Shown here one piece after another: positions 39,148-48,053 of a stretch of 64,000 bases of DNA. The position numbers and the translations under genes were made by a program. The notes under the pieces were generated by a model. It was not told the DNA's origin. It searched no databases and saw only the letters and a list, made by a program, of their open reading frames with translations. Positions within the stretch are counted from its first letter, which is position 1, and each line of letters begins with the position of its first letter. The stretch comes from CAWHYG01 sp963833505 (GTDB lineage: Bacteria; Eisenbacteria; RBG-16-71-46; CAIMUX01): NCBI GenBank assembly GCA_963833505.1, contig CAWHYG010000004.1, positions 62,001 through 126,000 on the forward strand, given 5' to 3'.

Positions 39148-42008
39148 GACCCGCGCTGATCTCGAGCTATCGGTTGCAGCTCCGGCCGGGATTCGGGTTC
39201 GCCGAGGCCCGGGACCTCCTGCCCTACCTGGCGCGGCTCGGCATCTCCCATCTCTATCTCTCGCCCGTCTGGCGCGCGCGCAGCGGGAGCCAGCACGGAT
39301 ACGACGTCACCGACCCGACGGCGCTCAACGAAGAGCTCGGCGGGATGGCCGGATTCGAAGAGCTGGCCGCGGCCGCCGCCGCCAGCGGCCTGGGGCTGAT
39401 CCTCGACCTGGTTCCGAATCACATGGCGGTCCACCACGAGAATCCGTACTGGGTCGACGTCCTGCAGTTCGGTTCCGCCTCGGCTTACTCCCGCATCTTC
39501 GACATCGACTGGGAATCCAGCGGCGGAGATCACACCCGGGTCTTGATCCCGTGCCTGGGACGGCCGTACGGGCGTTGCCTGGACGCGGCCGAGCTTCAGC
39601 TCGAGTGGAGAGGCGGCTTGGAGGTGCGCTACTTCGACCGCCGCTTCCCGCTCAATCCGAGGACGTGGCTGCCGCTCCTTTCGCTCGAACGGCACGGCGT
39701 CGACGCCGGGCTGGCGCCCGACCATCCCGGGGTCCGCCGCCTCCGCCAGGTCTGCTCGCTGTTGGAGGAGATCCCGCTTCCCTCGGACCCGGTGCCGGCT
39801 TCGGGACGACGTCCCGAGATCGTCCGGTCCGCCGCGTTGATGCTGGCCGAGCGCGTGCGGTCGGAGCACGCGGAGGTGTGGACGGTGGTGGAAGAGAATC
39901 TGCGGGCGCTGAACGGCGTGTCGGGCGATCCGCGCAGCTTCGATCCGCTCGATCAAATGCTGGACGCCCAGGCCTACCGGCTGGCCTACTGGCGCGTCGC
40001 GACCGAGTCGGTCGGCTATCGCCGGTTCTTCGACATCAGCGACCTGATCGGCGTGCGGGTAGAGATCCCGGAGGTGTTCGACCTGACCCACCGGCTCGCC
40101 CTCGAGCTGATCGCCCGGGGCCTGGCGGCCGGGCTCCGCCTCGATCACGTGGACGGGCTGTCCGATCCCGAGACCTATCTGCTTCGCCTCCGGAGCGAGG
40201 TCGACCGGAGGACGCCGCCGGACGGTCCCCGGATCGCGCTTCTGGTCGAGAAGGTCCTCTGTCCGGGCGAATCCCTGCCGGAGAGCTGGCCGGTGGAGGG
40301 CACGACCGGCTATGAGCGCATGCGCTGGATCACGGATCTCCTGGTCGAACCCGACGGCTTCGTCGTGATCCAGGACGCGTTCCAGCGCTACACCGGGCTC
40401 TCGGAGCCGTGGCCGCGGCTGCTCCACCAGGCGAAACGGCAGATCATCCAGGAACTCCTGGCCGGCGAGATGGAAGGCCTGACTTCCCGGCTGGGCCGGA
40501 TCGCCTCCCACGATCGTTACGCGCGGCATCTCTTCCGCCGGGACCTGACCGCGGCGCTGGAGACGATGACCGCCGCGCTGCCGGTCTATCGCACCTATGC
40601 CCGCGACGCCCCGGCGCGCCCGGAGGACCGGAGGCGGCTCGAAGGCGCTCTGTCGGCCCTGGCCGAAATCGATCCCGATCCGGACCTGCTCGCGTTCATG
40701 CGCCGCGTGTTCTTGAACGGAGACCTCTCCGGCGGGAGCGGCAGCCAGCGTTCCGAACGGCTCGAGCTCGTGATGCGATGGCAGCAGATCACCGGTCCGG
40801 TCATGGCCAAGGCGCTGGAGGACACCGTCCACTACCGCTACGTTCCCTTGACGGCGCTGAACGAGATCGGTCACGAACCGGTTTTGCCGCCCGATCCGCT
40901 GGAGGAGTTCCACCAGGGCATGGCGGCGGCGGCGCGGGCGCATCCTCTCGGAATGACGGCGACCGCCACGCACGACACGAAGCGCGGAGAGGACACCCGG
41001 GCGCGCCTGTGCGTTCTCTCCGAGCTGGCCGCGGAATGGGAGGCGAAGCTGCGCGAGTGGCACGGCCTCCTGGAAGGCGCGCGCCTTTCCGTGGACGGAA
41101 TCGAGGTGCCGGACGCGACGGAGGAGTGGTTCCTCTTCCAGACGCTTCTCGGCGTCTGGCCGGAGCGCCCGGAGGATGCGGTCGACTTCCCGGTTCGGGT
41201 CGAAGCCTACGCGATCAAGGCCGCCCGCGAGGCCAAGCTCCGCACAAGCTGGCACCATCCCGATGCGGAACACGAAGAGGCGCTCCGGGGCTACGTCCGC
41301 GCCGCGTGCGATCCCGCCGGCTCCACGTTTCGGGAGAGCTTCCTTTCCTTCCAGCGCCGGATCGCGTGGTACGGCATGCTCAACTCCCTTTCCCAGCTCG
41401 TGCTCAAGATCGGCGGGCCCGGTCTGGCGGATTTCTACCAGGGCACGGAGATCTGGGATCTGACCCTGGTGGATCCCGACAACCGGCGCCCGGTCGACTT
41501 CGCGCGCCGGAATCGCCTGCTCGAGAAAGTCGATGCCCTGGTCGGAAAGAAGCCGGAATCGGCCGGGCGCATCCTGCTCAGGGCCTGGGCCGGCGGCGGC
41601 GCCAAGCTCAACCTGACGAGCGCGGGCGCTCGCGTTCGCCGGCGCCATCCCGAGCTCTTTCTGAAGGGCGATTACACACCCCTGGCCGTTCGAGGCCCGC
41701 GCCGCCGGCACCTGATCGCGTTCGCCCGATCGCGCGGGCCGGAGTGGGCCGTCGTGATCGCGCCGAGATTCTGGACGCAGGTGGCCCGGGAAGGGCAGGC
41801 GCCTCTCGGCGCCGCGGTCTGGCCGGAGGAGACGATCCAGCTTCCGCCGGGTGCGCCGTCCTCTTGGAAGAGCGCCATCGGGGGAGAAGCCGTCACTGTA
41901 CAAGACACCGCAGCCACGCCGGCTGAAGCGGAAGGCGCCGTGATTCCGGTGGCGGACATCCTGGCACGATTTCCGGTCGGGCTGCTGATCGCGGAACCGG
42001 AGGCTTGA
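39144..42008 (+). CDS. treY: Maltooligosyl trehalose synthase
   Basis: A 954-residue GH13 enzyme that converts the reducing end of maltodextrins into a trehalosyl unit. Family features: SSYRLQLRPGFGFAEARDLL, YLSPVWRARSGSQHGYDVTD, LILDLVPNHMAV, nucleophile Asp in GLRLDHVDGLSDPE, VEKVLCPGESLPESWPVEGT and TATHDTKRGEDTRARL. GTG at 39144 overlaps the previous stop. The partner hydrolase TreZ, which releases trehalose, is not in the window, so it is elsewhere or replaced. It is the last gene of the operon; the gap downstream has no clear terminator hairpin. Confidence 0.94.
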   Translation: MRPALISSYRLQLRPGFGFAEARDLLPYLARLGISHLYLSPVWRARSGSQHGYDVTDPTALNEELGGMAGFEELAAAAAASGLGLILDLVPNHMAVHHENPYWVDVLQFGSASAYSRIFDIDWESSGGDHTRVLIPCLGRPYGRCLDAAELQLEWRGGLEVRYFDRRFPLNPRTWLPLLSLERHGVDAGLAPDHPGVRRLRQVCSLLEEIPLPSDPVPASGRRPEIVRSAALMLAERVRSEHAEVWTVVEENLRALNGVSGDPRSFDPLDQMLDAQAYRLAYWRVATESVGYRRFFDISDLIGVRVEIPEVFDLTHRLALELIARGLAAGLRLDHVDGLSDPETYLLRLRSEVDRRTPPDGPRIALLVEKVLCPGESLPESWPVEGTTGYERMRWITDLLVEPDGFVVIQDAFQRYTGLSEPWPRLLHQAKRQIIQELLAGEMEGLTSRLGRIASHDRYARHLFRRDLTAALETMTAALPVYRTYARDAPARPEDRRRLEGALSALAEIDPDPDLLAFMRRVFLNGDLSGGSGSQRSERLELVMRWQQITGPVMAKALEDTVHYRYVPLTALNEIGHEPVLPPDPLEEFHQGMAAAARAHPLGMTATATHDTKRGEDTRARLCVLSELAAEWEAKLREWHGLLEGARLSVDGIEVPDATEEWFLFQTLLGVWPERPEDAVDFPVRVEAYAIKAAREAKLRTSWHHPDAEHEEALRGYVRAACDPAGSTFRESFLSFQRRIAWYGMLNSLSQLVLKIGGPGLADFYQGTEIWDLTLVDPDNRRPVDFARRNRLLEKVDALVGKKPESAGRILLRAWAGGGAKLNLTSAGARVRRRHPELFLKGDYTPLAVRGPRRRHLIAFARSRGPEWAVVIAPRFWTQVAREGQAPLGAAVWPEETIQLPPGAPSSWKSAIGGEAVTVQDTAATPAEAEGAVIPVADILARFPVGLLIAEPEA

Positions 42009-42059
42009 CCTGGACGTGACCTTGGTGCGGCGACACCACCGGACGGTACCGGCTTTGCG

Positions 42060-42090
42060 TTGACCTTTCCCGCGGCGGCCGCTCTACTAT
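42060..42090 (+). promoter_or_regulatory. Promoter-like sequence in the treY-arsM gap
   Basis: TTGACC (42060-42065) and TACTAT (42085-42090) with a 19-bp spacer, about 50 bp before a short ORF with a good ribosome site at 42140. Confidence 0.4.
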
Positions 42091-42139
42091 CAAGCGCGGC
42101 CAAGTGCCGGCGCTGACGCGGGTGAAGGGGGGATCCGTC

Positions 42140-42370
42140 ATGTCCGTCCGCAAGGGGCTGTTCCAAGGCGCAGCCGTTCCGCCGACCGGGATCGGCCGAG
42201 GTCGTGTCATCCAGGAACCGGCTGCCGGATTCATGCTCAAAGGCGTCATGAGGAGCGCGGCCGTGGCGCTGGCGGCGCTCGCCTCCGGGGGGAGATCAAG
42301 TATCTCTACCTCCCTGCGGGCGGCGCCTCAATCGACCTGGCCCCCGGCGCGCCTTGAGCCCCGAACATGA
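42140..42370 (+). CDS. Possible small ORF, perhaps a degraded gene
   Basis: ATG at 42140 follows AAGGGGGG, with a promoter-like sequence upstream. The product would be 76 residues, starting MSVRKGLFQGAAVPPTG and containing a hydrophobic run (MRSAAVALAALASGG). After a run of six G at about 42290-42295, the neighbouring frame reads GEIKYLYLPAGGASIDL and looks more protein-like, suggesting a frameshift or internal deletion in a once longer exported protein. No family recognised. Confidence 0.25.
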   Translation: MSVRKGLFQGAAVPPTGIGRGRVIQEPAAGFMLKGVMRSAAVALAALASGGRSSISTSLRAAPQSTWPPARLEPRT

Positions 42371-42427
42371 GATAGGCTGGGGAAGAGTCAAGTTCGCGCT
42401 CCGCGATCCCGGATAGCCGCCCCGCCC

Positions 42428-43186
42428 TCACTTCACCGCGCGGACCTTGGCTGAGACAACGGAGCGGGCCGCCACTTCGGCGCAGCAGGCGGCTTCCTTC
42501 ATGTAGGGATGCTCCGCCATCACCTCGACGTCGCGGAAGCCCGCCTCGCGGATGAGAGCCAGGTAATCCTCCTTGAGCGACGCTCCGGCCAGGCATCCCA
42601 CCAGGGCTTCGACCGAATCCCGGATCTCCGCCGGCGGGGACTCCAACCAGACGAGATCGCTGACCAGGAGACGACCGCCGGGCTTCAGCACGCGATGCGC
42701 TTCCCGGAACACCCGGGGCTTGTCCGGCGAGAGATTGATGACGCAGTTCGAGATGATGACGTCCACGCTCGCGGTCTCGACCGGCAGGTGCTCGATCTCC
42801 CCCAACCGGAACTCCACGTTGGCGTGGCCGACCTGTTCCGCGTTGGCGCGCGCCCGCTGGATCATGGCCGGGGTCATGTCGACCCCGATGACCCGGCCGG
42901 CGGGTCCGACCTCCCGTGCCGCCAGGAAGGCGTCGATCCCGGCTCCGGAGCCGAGGTCGAGCACCGTTTCTCCCGGATTCACGCCGGCGAAAGCGAGCGG
43001 ATTCCCGCAGCCCAGGCCAAGGTCGGCCCCGCCGGGAATCGCCTTGGCCTGATCCTCCGTATACCCAAGCTCGGCCGGAGACGGCCCTTTCCCGGCCTCG
43101 CCTCCTCCGCAGCAGCACGAGCTCGTCTGCGCGATCGTGCCGTAACGTTGCCGGACCAGCTCGCGGGTTTCCTCGTCGCCTCTCAT
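42428..43186 (-). CDS. arsM: Arsenite S-adenosylmethionine methyltransferase
   Basis: A 252-residue class I methyltransferase. The SAM site is VLDLGSGAGIDAFLAAREVG and VIGVDMTPAMIQRARANAEQ. ArsM hallmarks are the N-terminal Cys cluster SSCCCGGG, the conserved Cys in IISNCVINLSPDK, and LVGCLAGASLKEDYLALIRE. These cysteines bind As(III), which is methylated to volatile or less retained species in the cytoplasm. ATG at 43186 follows AAAGGAG. It lies downstream of the ArsR-type regulator on the same strand, with a 22-codon ORF between. Confidence 0.93.
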   Translation of the reverse strand: MRGDEETRELVRQRYGTIAQTSSCCCGGGEAGKGPSPAELGYTEDQAKAIPGGADLGLGCGNPLAFAGVNPGETVLDLGSGAGIDAFLAAREVGPAGRVIGVDMTPAMIQRARANAEQVGHANVEFRLGEIEHLPVETASVDVIISNCVINLSPDKPRVFREAHRVLKPGGRLLVSDLVWLESPPAEIRDSVEALVGCLAGASLKEDYLALIREAGFRDVEVMAEHPYMKEAACCAEVAARSVVSAKVRAVK

Positions 43187-43201
43187 GGATGACTCCTTTC
43201 T

Positions 43202-43270
43202 TCAGAACCGGCCGGAGACCGCACGCCACCGTTCAAAGCCCTGCGGTCCCCACCAAAATCGGTGCTCCAT
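43202..43270 (-). CDS. 22-codon ORF between arsR and arsM
   Basis: ATG at 43270 is preceded by AAGGGAGGAG at 6-bp spacing, one of the best ribosome sites in the window. The peptide is 22 residues, aromatic and basic: MEHRFWWGPQGFERW and then RAVSGRF before TGA. It ends 15 bp before the arsM start. Three Trp and three Phe make it unlike random sequence here, yet it resembles no family I know. It could be a leader peptide controlling arsM translation or a small membrane-active protein. Length prevents a firm call. Confidence 0.4.
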   Translation of the reverse strand: MEHRFWWGPQGFERWRAVSGRF

Positions 43271-43373
43271 TGGAATCTCCTCCCTTTCAGAGAGGAGATC
43301 TTCTCCGTGATCGCCCCCGGCGCGCCCGCGATTCGCCCGTTCCGACCTCGACCAACAGCTCGGAAGCGCCGGT

Positions 43374-43703
43374 TCAGAGCCTGCCCAGCAGCTCCCGGAG
43401 CCGTTCCAGCACCCGCGGCCGGATGCAGTAGCACACGCGCGGGCCGTCGATCTCCCCCTGGAGCAGGCCGGACTCCTTGAGCACCTTGAGGTGCTGGGAG
43501 ACGGTGGCCTGCGAAAGGGGAAGATGCTCGACGATGTTCCCGCAGAAGCAGCTTCCTTCGCGTTGAAGGAATCGCAGGATGGCGACCCGGGCCGGATGCC
43601 CGAGAGCCTTGGCCAGGACGGCCAGCTCGACGTCCTCGGCCTTCATCGGGCGGGCCTTCTTCCCGGCCGATCTCCTGGCTTCCGCCGGCCTTCCTGCTTC
43701 CAT
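43374..43703 (-). CDS. arsR: ArsR/SmtB-family transcriptional regulator
   Basis: A 109-residue winged-helix repressor. The DNA-binding part is HPARVAILRFLQREGSCFCG followed by LPLSQATVSQHLKVLKESGL and the wing LQGEIDGPRVCYCI. Cys residues in SCFCG, at the start of the domain's metal site, match As(III)-responsive ArsR types, and CYC in the wing may contribute. It should repress its own operon including arsM until arsenite binds. ATG at 43703 follows AAGGAGG. Confidence 0.93.
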   Translation of the reverse strand: MEAGRPAEARRSAGKKARPMKAEDVELAVLAKALGHPARVAILRFLQREGSCFCGNIVEHLPLSQATVSQHLKVLKESGLLQGEIDGPRVCYCIRPRVLERLRELLGRL

Positions 43704-43723
43704 CGACCGCCTCCTTATCGCCT

Positions 43724-43739
43724 ATCGTCAATATACGAT
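43724..43739. promoter_or_regulatory. Probable ArsR operator
   Basis: ATCGT-CAATAT-ACGAT is a perfect 5-bp inverted repeat with a 6-bp AT-rich spacer, 20 bp upstream of the arsR start and overlapping the expected promoter. The size and place fit an ArsR-family site. It lies in the divergent gap with the OPT transporter gene. Confidence 0.65.
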
Positions 43740-43876
43740 GATTGCCGGCCGGGTGCAAGCGGATTTCGACCGCGGCGCGGAATCTGTTGCGGGGGACTCG
43801 GCCGATCCCTACTCTCCTGCCGTCCCGGATCGCGCCGGAACCACCGATCCGGGTGGGGAACACCCGAGGAGAGCCC

Positions 43877-45838
43877 ATGGCGCTGGAACAGCTGACCAAG
43901 GAACAGATCGCCACCTGGTCCCGGGAGCAGAAGGACCGCTGGTGGCTCGACAAGGTCTTCAAGGGGAACATGCCCCAGCTCACGATCCGGTCCGCGTTGA
44001 CCGGATTCCTGCTCGGCGGCATTCTCTCGGCCACCAACCTCTACGTCGGAGCCAAGACCGGCTGGACCCTCGGGGTCGGCATCACCTCCGTCATCCTCGC
44101 GTTCTCCATGTTCAAGATCTTCTCGAGGCTCGGCGCGGGAGACATGACCCTGCTCGAGAACAACTGCATGCAATCGATCGCGACCGCCGCCGGCTACATG
44201 ACGGGGCCCCTGATTTCGGGCATGGCCGCCTACATGATGATCCAGAACCATCCCATGTCCTGGCCGCAGATGCTCTGGTACAACGTGATCCTGTCGCTCC
44301 TGGGCGTGCTGGTGGCCTTTCCCATGAAACGGCGGTTCATCAACGACGAGCAGCAGCCCTTCCCGGAAGGCCGGGCCTGCGGCGTCGTCCTGGATACGCT
44401 CTACACCTCCCGCGCCGCGGTCGGACTCATGAAGGCCAAGGCCCTGGCGATCGCGGCCCTGATCGCCGGAGGCCTCAACTTCATCACCGGCGAGAACATC
44501 ATGAACTTCCTGCAGACCCGGGTGCTCGGCCTCAAGAAGTTCTGGAGCCTGCCTTCCAACCTGGACGCCTGGTACTACCGGCTGGCGGACGCCGGGCGCC
44601 TGCCGGTTCCCAGGCTGGCCGGGGTGGACATCCGGCAGCTCGGGCTCACCGCCACGATCGACATGTCCATGATCGGGGCCGGCGGGCTCATGGGCATCCG
44701 GACGGCGATCAGCATGTTGATCGGGATGGTCATCAACTTCTGCATCCTCGTCCCCTGGATGATCTCGATCGGGCAGATCCCGCCGCGGGCGGACGGCAGT
44801 TTCAACCGCATCTACGTGCTCAACACCTGGGCCCTCTGGTGGGGCATCGCCATCATGGTCGCCGCGGCGATCACGACGCTTTTCGCCAAGCCGAAGATCC
44901 TCACCACCGCCTTCACGGGTTTCTTCCGGAAACGGGAGAAGGGGCAGGACGTGCTCGGACCCATCGAGCTGCCGCTCTGGGTCTCCTACATCGGCGTGCC
45001 GATCCTCGGCGTCATCGGCGTCTGGATGACCCATGCCTGGTTCGGCGTGCCGATCGGCCTCGGCACCCTGGCCTTGCCGCTCATCATCCTCCTGACCCTG
45101 ATCGCGGCGAACTCCACCGCGCTGACCAGCATCACGCCGACCGGAGCGCTCTCCAAGATCCCGCAGTTCCTCTTCGGCTCGATCAACCCGCAGCATCCTC
45201 CGACCAACCTCATGACGGCCACCATGTGCACCGAGGTGGCCGGGAACGCGTCGAACCTGCTCATGGACATCAAGCCCGGATACATGCTCGGCGCCAAACC
45301 GCGCCAGCAGGCCATCGGCCACTGCATCGGCATCATGGCGGGAGCCATCGCCAGCACGCCGCTCTTCTACGCGCTCTTCCTCTCCAGCTACCGGCCCGGA
45401 ATGAACCTCCAGGACGTGATGATCACGAAGCAGTTCGGCTTTCCCGCCGCGCTCCAGTGGAAGGGAGTCTCGGACCTGGTCGCTGCGGTCTTCTCGCAGG
45501 GGAAGACGCCCATCGCCCATTCGGCGGTGTGGTCGATGGCGATCGCCGCCGCGGTCGGGATCGGGCTCGAGCTGGTGCGGACCTTCCGCCACCGCGGCTT
45601 CCCCGTCTCCCCGCTCGCGATCGGCCTGGGTGTCGTGGTGCCTCCCGACTCGACCCTGGCGATCTTCGCCGGCGCCGGGTTCTTCTGGTTGATGAACCGG
45701 CGCTACGAGAGCCGTCCGGGCACGACCGGCCACTCGCTGTGGGTTGAAACCCAGGAGCCGATCTGCGCCGGGTTGATCGCAGGCGCGGCCCTCATCGGCA
45801 TCACCGACGTGCTCGTGCGGGTCTTCCTGCTCTCCTGA
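43877..45838 (+). CDS. OPT-family oligopeptide transporter
   Basis: A 653-residue membrane protein with about 14-16 hydrophobic helices, as in the OPT family. The N-terminal part reads LTIRSALTGFLLGGILSATN then LYVGAKTGWTLGVGITSVIL, the conserved OPT start; further on are ENNCMQSIATAAGYMTGPLI and QQPFPEGRACG. OPT proteins import peptides or metal chelates using the proton gradient. ATG at 43877 follows GAGGAGA. It diverges from arsR by 173 bp. A link to arsenic is not supported by the sequence. Substrate unknown. Confidence 0.9.
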   Translation: MALEQLTKEQIATWSREQKDRWWLDKVFKGNMPQLTIRSALTGFLLGGILSATNLYVGAKTGWTLGVGITSVILAFSMFKIFSRLGAGDMTLLENNCMQSIATAAGYMTGPLISGMAAYMMIQNHPMSWPQMLWYNVILSLLGVLVAFPMKRRFINDEQQPFPEGRACGVVLDTLYTSRAAVGLMKAKALAIAALIAGGLNFITGENIMNFLQTRVLGLKKFWSLPSNLDAWYYRLADAGRLPVPRLAGVDIRQLGLTATIDMSMIGAGGLMGIRTAISMLIGMVINFCILVPWMISIGQIPPRADGSFNRIYVLNTWALWWGIAIMVAAAITTLFAKPKILTTAFTGFFRKREKGQDVLGPIELPLWVSYIGVPILGVIGVWMTHAWFGVPIGLGTLALPLIILLTLIAANSTALTSITPTGALSKIPQFLFGSINPQHPPTNLMTATMCTEVAGNASNLLMDIKPGYMLGAKPRQQAIGHCIGIMAGAIASTPLFYALFLSSYRPGMNLQDVMITKQFGFPAALQWKGVSDLVAAVFSQGKTPIAHSAVWSMAIAAAVGIGLELVRTFRHRGFPVSPLAIGLGVVVPPDSTLAIFAGAGFFWLMNRRYESRPGTTGHSLWVETQEPICAGLIAGAALIGITDVLVRVFLLS

Positions 45839-46038
45839 GGAAGGGGCCGCGCTCCGGAGCGTGTCCCGGCGTCAGCTGCCGGACGGCGGCTTCCGGACCT
45901 TCGTCGGTTCCGTCCAAGGCCGGCTTCCCGAGCGCACGATCGGGAGCGGCTTCGGGTTGGATGGCGCCCGCGCCCGACGGGCGCGCGTCGGACTCGCCCC
46001 GCGCTCTTGTGGTCATCTTCGCGCTGTCACCTTCGTCC
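45839..46038. other. Intergenic region with GC hairpins after the OPT gene
   Basis: The 381-bp gap 45839-46219 has no gene. GCGCCCG (45964-45970) can pair with CGGGCGC (45978-45984), a possible terminator without T-tract. The promoter of the next gene is at 46039. Confidence 0.35.
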
Positions 46039-46068
46039 TTGCTCGTCGATCACGGACCTTACTATAAT
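46039..46068 (+). promoter_or_regulatory. Promoter of the laminin-B-like secreted protein gene
   Basis: TTGCTC (46039-46044), an 18-bp spacer and a perfect TATAAT (46063-46068), about 150 bp upstream of the ATG. Confidence 0.6.
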
Positions 46069-46219
46069 ACCCCGTCGGCAATCCAGGCGCAGCGGGGTTC
46101 AGGCGTCGCTTCCGGCTCCGGATGAGGAGGTTCCCGGCCGGCCGGAGAGACCATCCCGGAATCCCGGAGGTTCCGATGGCGGGAAGTCCTGGCGCCGGTG
46201 GATTCAACAGGGGGTAATC

Positions 46220-47815
46220 ATGACTTTTCGCCACGCGCTCCGCGCATCCGCACCTGGACAGCAGGAGTCCAGGGAAGCGCTCAGGGGACGTGCCCGCCGC
46301 GCGCCGGCAGGCTCGCTCGCACTCTTCCTGGCCATCGTCGGTCTCTGCCTCGCCGGCCGGGCCTGGGCGGTGGTCCTGGCCCAGAGCACCTTTGACGACC
46401 CGAACAATCCCTACGAGGGGTGGATCGCCCACGAGTGGGGCGGCAACGACAACCCGATGCAATACCACCATACGGGCGGCAATCCCGGAGGGTACATCCA
46501 GGCGACCGACATCAACGATGGCCTCGACTGGTACTGGATGGCGCCGTCCGAGTTCCTGGGCAACCAGTCCGACGCCTACGGCGGGACCCTGGGCTTCGAC
46601 CTTCGGCAGCGCTTCAATCCGGGTGAATCGCCTTCGCAGGCGGTGGACAACGACGTGGTCCTGGTGGGGAACGGCGTGACCCTGGTGTATCAGCTCGGGC
46701 AGACGAACTGGCCGGCCATCGGACCGGCCTATCCCGACAGCACCGGAACATGGTCGGTCTACTCCGTGCCTCTCGTGGAAACGGACCCCAACTGGCACCT
46801 GGGTTCGTATTACGGACCGGCGCCGACGCACGACCAGTTTCGCTCGGCCCTGGCCGATCTGGGGACCCTGGCCGTCCGCGGCGAATACCAGAATGGCGCC
46901 GACTACGGGGACCTCGACAGCGTTGCGCTGACCGGCATCGGGCCGGCGGGATTCGCTTTGGCGTCCCCGGCGAACGGCGACTCCGTCATCACGACCGAGC
47001 CCTCGCTCTTCTGGCGGGCCTCCGTGGCCACGGCCCAGAACGATACGATCCGCTACACCGTCTTCTGGTCCGAGGATCCGGGGTTCAGTCCGGCCGACTC
47101 CGCCGCCGCCGGCACCGATACGACCTATGCATTCGGTCCCTCCGTGCTGACGATCGGCAACACCTATTTCTGGAAGGTCCGGGCCGTGGACGTGAACGGC
47201 TTCTTCGCCTGGTCGACTCCTCCGGAGGGCTGGAGCTTCTTAATCTCCCAGGGTAACACGCCGAGCGGACTCACGATCGAGGCGCAATCGACCGACACCG
47301 GCATTTTGCTTTCCTGGAGCGTTCCGACCGACCTCACCGCGCTGGGGTACAAAGTCTACCGCCGGACGGGAGACGCGGAGTGGACCTGCATCTCGCCGCT
47401 TCTCTCTCCCCGGGCCGGAAAGGTCAGCTTCGTGGACGCGAGCGCGGCGCCCGGCGTGCCCTACCAGTACGAGGTCGAAGTCCTGGGTCCCAGCGGACCG
47501 TCCGGGCGCTGGGGACCGACGTCGGCCGAGTGGTCGGCGCCTGCGCGGCTCGCGCTCTCGGTCGGCCCGAATCCGGGGACCGGCGCCGTCGATCTCACCT
47601 TGGTGCTGCCGCACGCCAGCGGCGTGTCTCTGCGGTTCCTGGACGCCACGGGGCGGGAAGTGGCGCAGAGGGACATCCCCGGCCTCTCCGCCGGAACGCA
47701 CCAGATGGCATGGATCCCGGAGCGGGACGGCCGCCTTCTCGCTTCCGGAACCTACTGGGTGCGCCTCGAGACTCCGACCGGAACGGTCACCCGGAGGTGG
47801 GTCCTCTTGCGCTGA
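46220..47815 (+). CDS. Secreted protein: laminin-B-like domain plus C-terminal FN3/FlgD-like sorting cassette
   Basis: A 531-residue exported protein. A long basic leader precedes the signal helix (GSLALFLAIVGLCLAGRAWA). Residues about 55-240 resemble a laminin B (IV type A) domain, with STFDDPNNPYEGWIAHEWGG, GGTLGFDLRQRF and LGTLAVRGEYQNGADYGDLD. Then come two FN3-like modules (PANGDSVITTEPSLFWRASV; DTGILLSWSVPTDLTALGYK) and a FlgD-like terminal domain (VGPNPGTGAVDLTLVLP, GRLLASGTYWVRLETPTGTV, then RRWVLLR). The last 250 residues form a cassette shared with the LVIVD protein at 58999. Such terminal domains are probably export or surface-attachment signals (inference). Function of the laminin-like part unknown. 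Confidence 0.78.
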   Translation: MTFRHALRASAPGQQESREALRGRARRAPAGSLALFLAIVGLCLAGRAWAVVLAQSTFDDPNNPYEGWIAHEWGGNDNPMQYHHTGGNPGGYIQATDINDGLDWYWMAPSEFLGNQSDAYGGTLGFDLRQRFNPGESPSQAVDNDVVLVGNGVTLVYQLGQTNWPAIGPAYPDSTGTWSVYSVPLVETDPNWHLGSYYGPAPTHDQFRSALADLGTLAVRGEYQNGADYGDLDSVALTGIGPAGFALASPANGDSVITTEPSLFWRASVATAQNDTIRYTVFWSEDPGFSPADSAAAGTDTTYAFGPSVLTIGNTYFWKVRAVDVNGFFAWSTPPEGWSFLISQGNTPSGLTIEAQSTDTGILLSWSVPTDLTALGYKVYRRTGDAEWTCISPLLSPRAGKVSFVDASAAPGVPYQYEVEVLGPSGPSGRWGPTSAEWSAPARLALSVGPNPGTGAVDLTLVLPHASGVSLRFLDATGREVAQRDIPGLSAGTHQMAWIPERDGRLLASGTYWVRLETPTGTVTRRWVLLR

Positions 47816-47823
47816 TGGGAAAA

Positions 47824-47913
47824 CGGCGCGCCGATCCAGGTGGACTTTGGCGGCGCGCCGATCTGATCGAACCGAGACGGCGCGCCAACCGGGTCAAACC
47901 GGGCTGGCGCGCT
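47824..47913 (+). repeat. 27-bp tandem repeat after the laminin-B-like gene
   Basis: Four units start at 47824, 47851, 47878 and 47905, each with the core GGCGCGC and diverging tails (TGATCGAACCGA, GGGTCAAACCGG). The block begins 9 bp after the stop codon. No gene is seen in the 238-bp gap 47816-48053. Confidence 0.75.
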
Positions 47914-48053
47914 GCCGCTTCTGAGCCGGGATGGCCCGCCGACGTCGTCGTGCCCCGGCCCACGGCCCTGCCGATGAGAAGTTCACGGGCTCGAAGGGAT
48001 CGCGTCTCCAGTCGGGTATTGCGGGTCCTCTGCGGCGGACTGCCGCTCCCGCG

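Noticed and set aside
39018..41903. 961-codon minus-strand frame opposite treY
   Set aside because: Shadow frame; treY on the plus strand has all GH13 motifs.
43715..45733. Minus-strand frame opposite the OPT transporter rich in His, Asp and Gly
   Set aside because: Product composition is that of antisense to hydrophobic helices; no motif.
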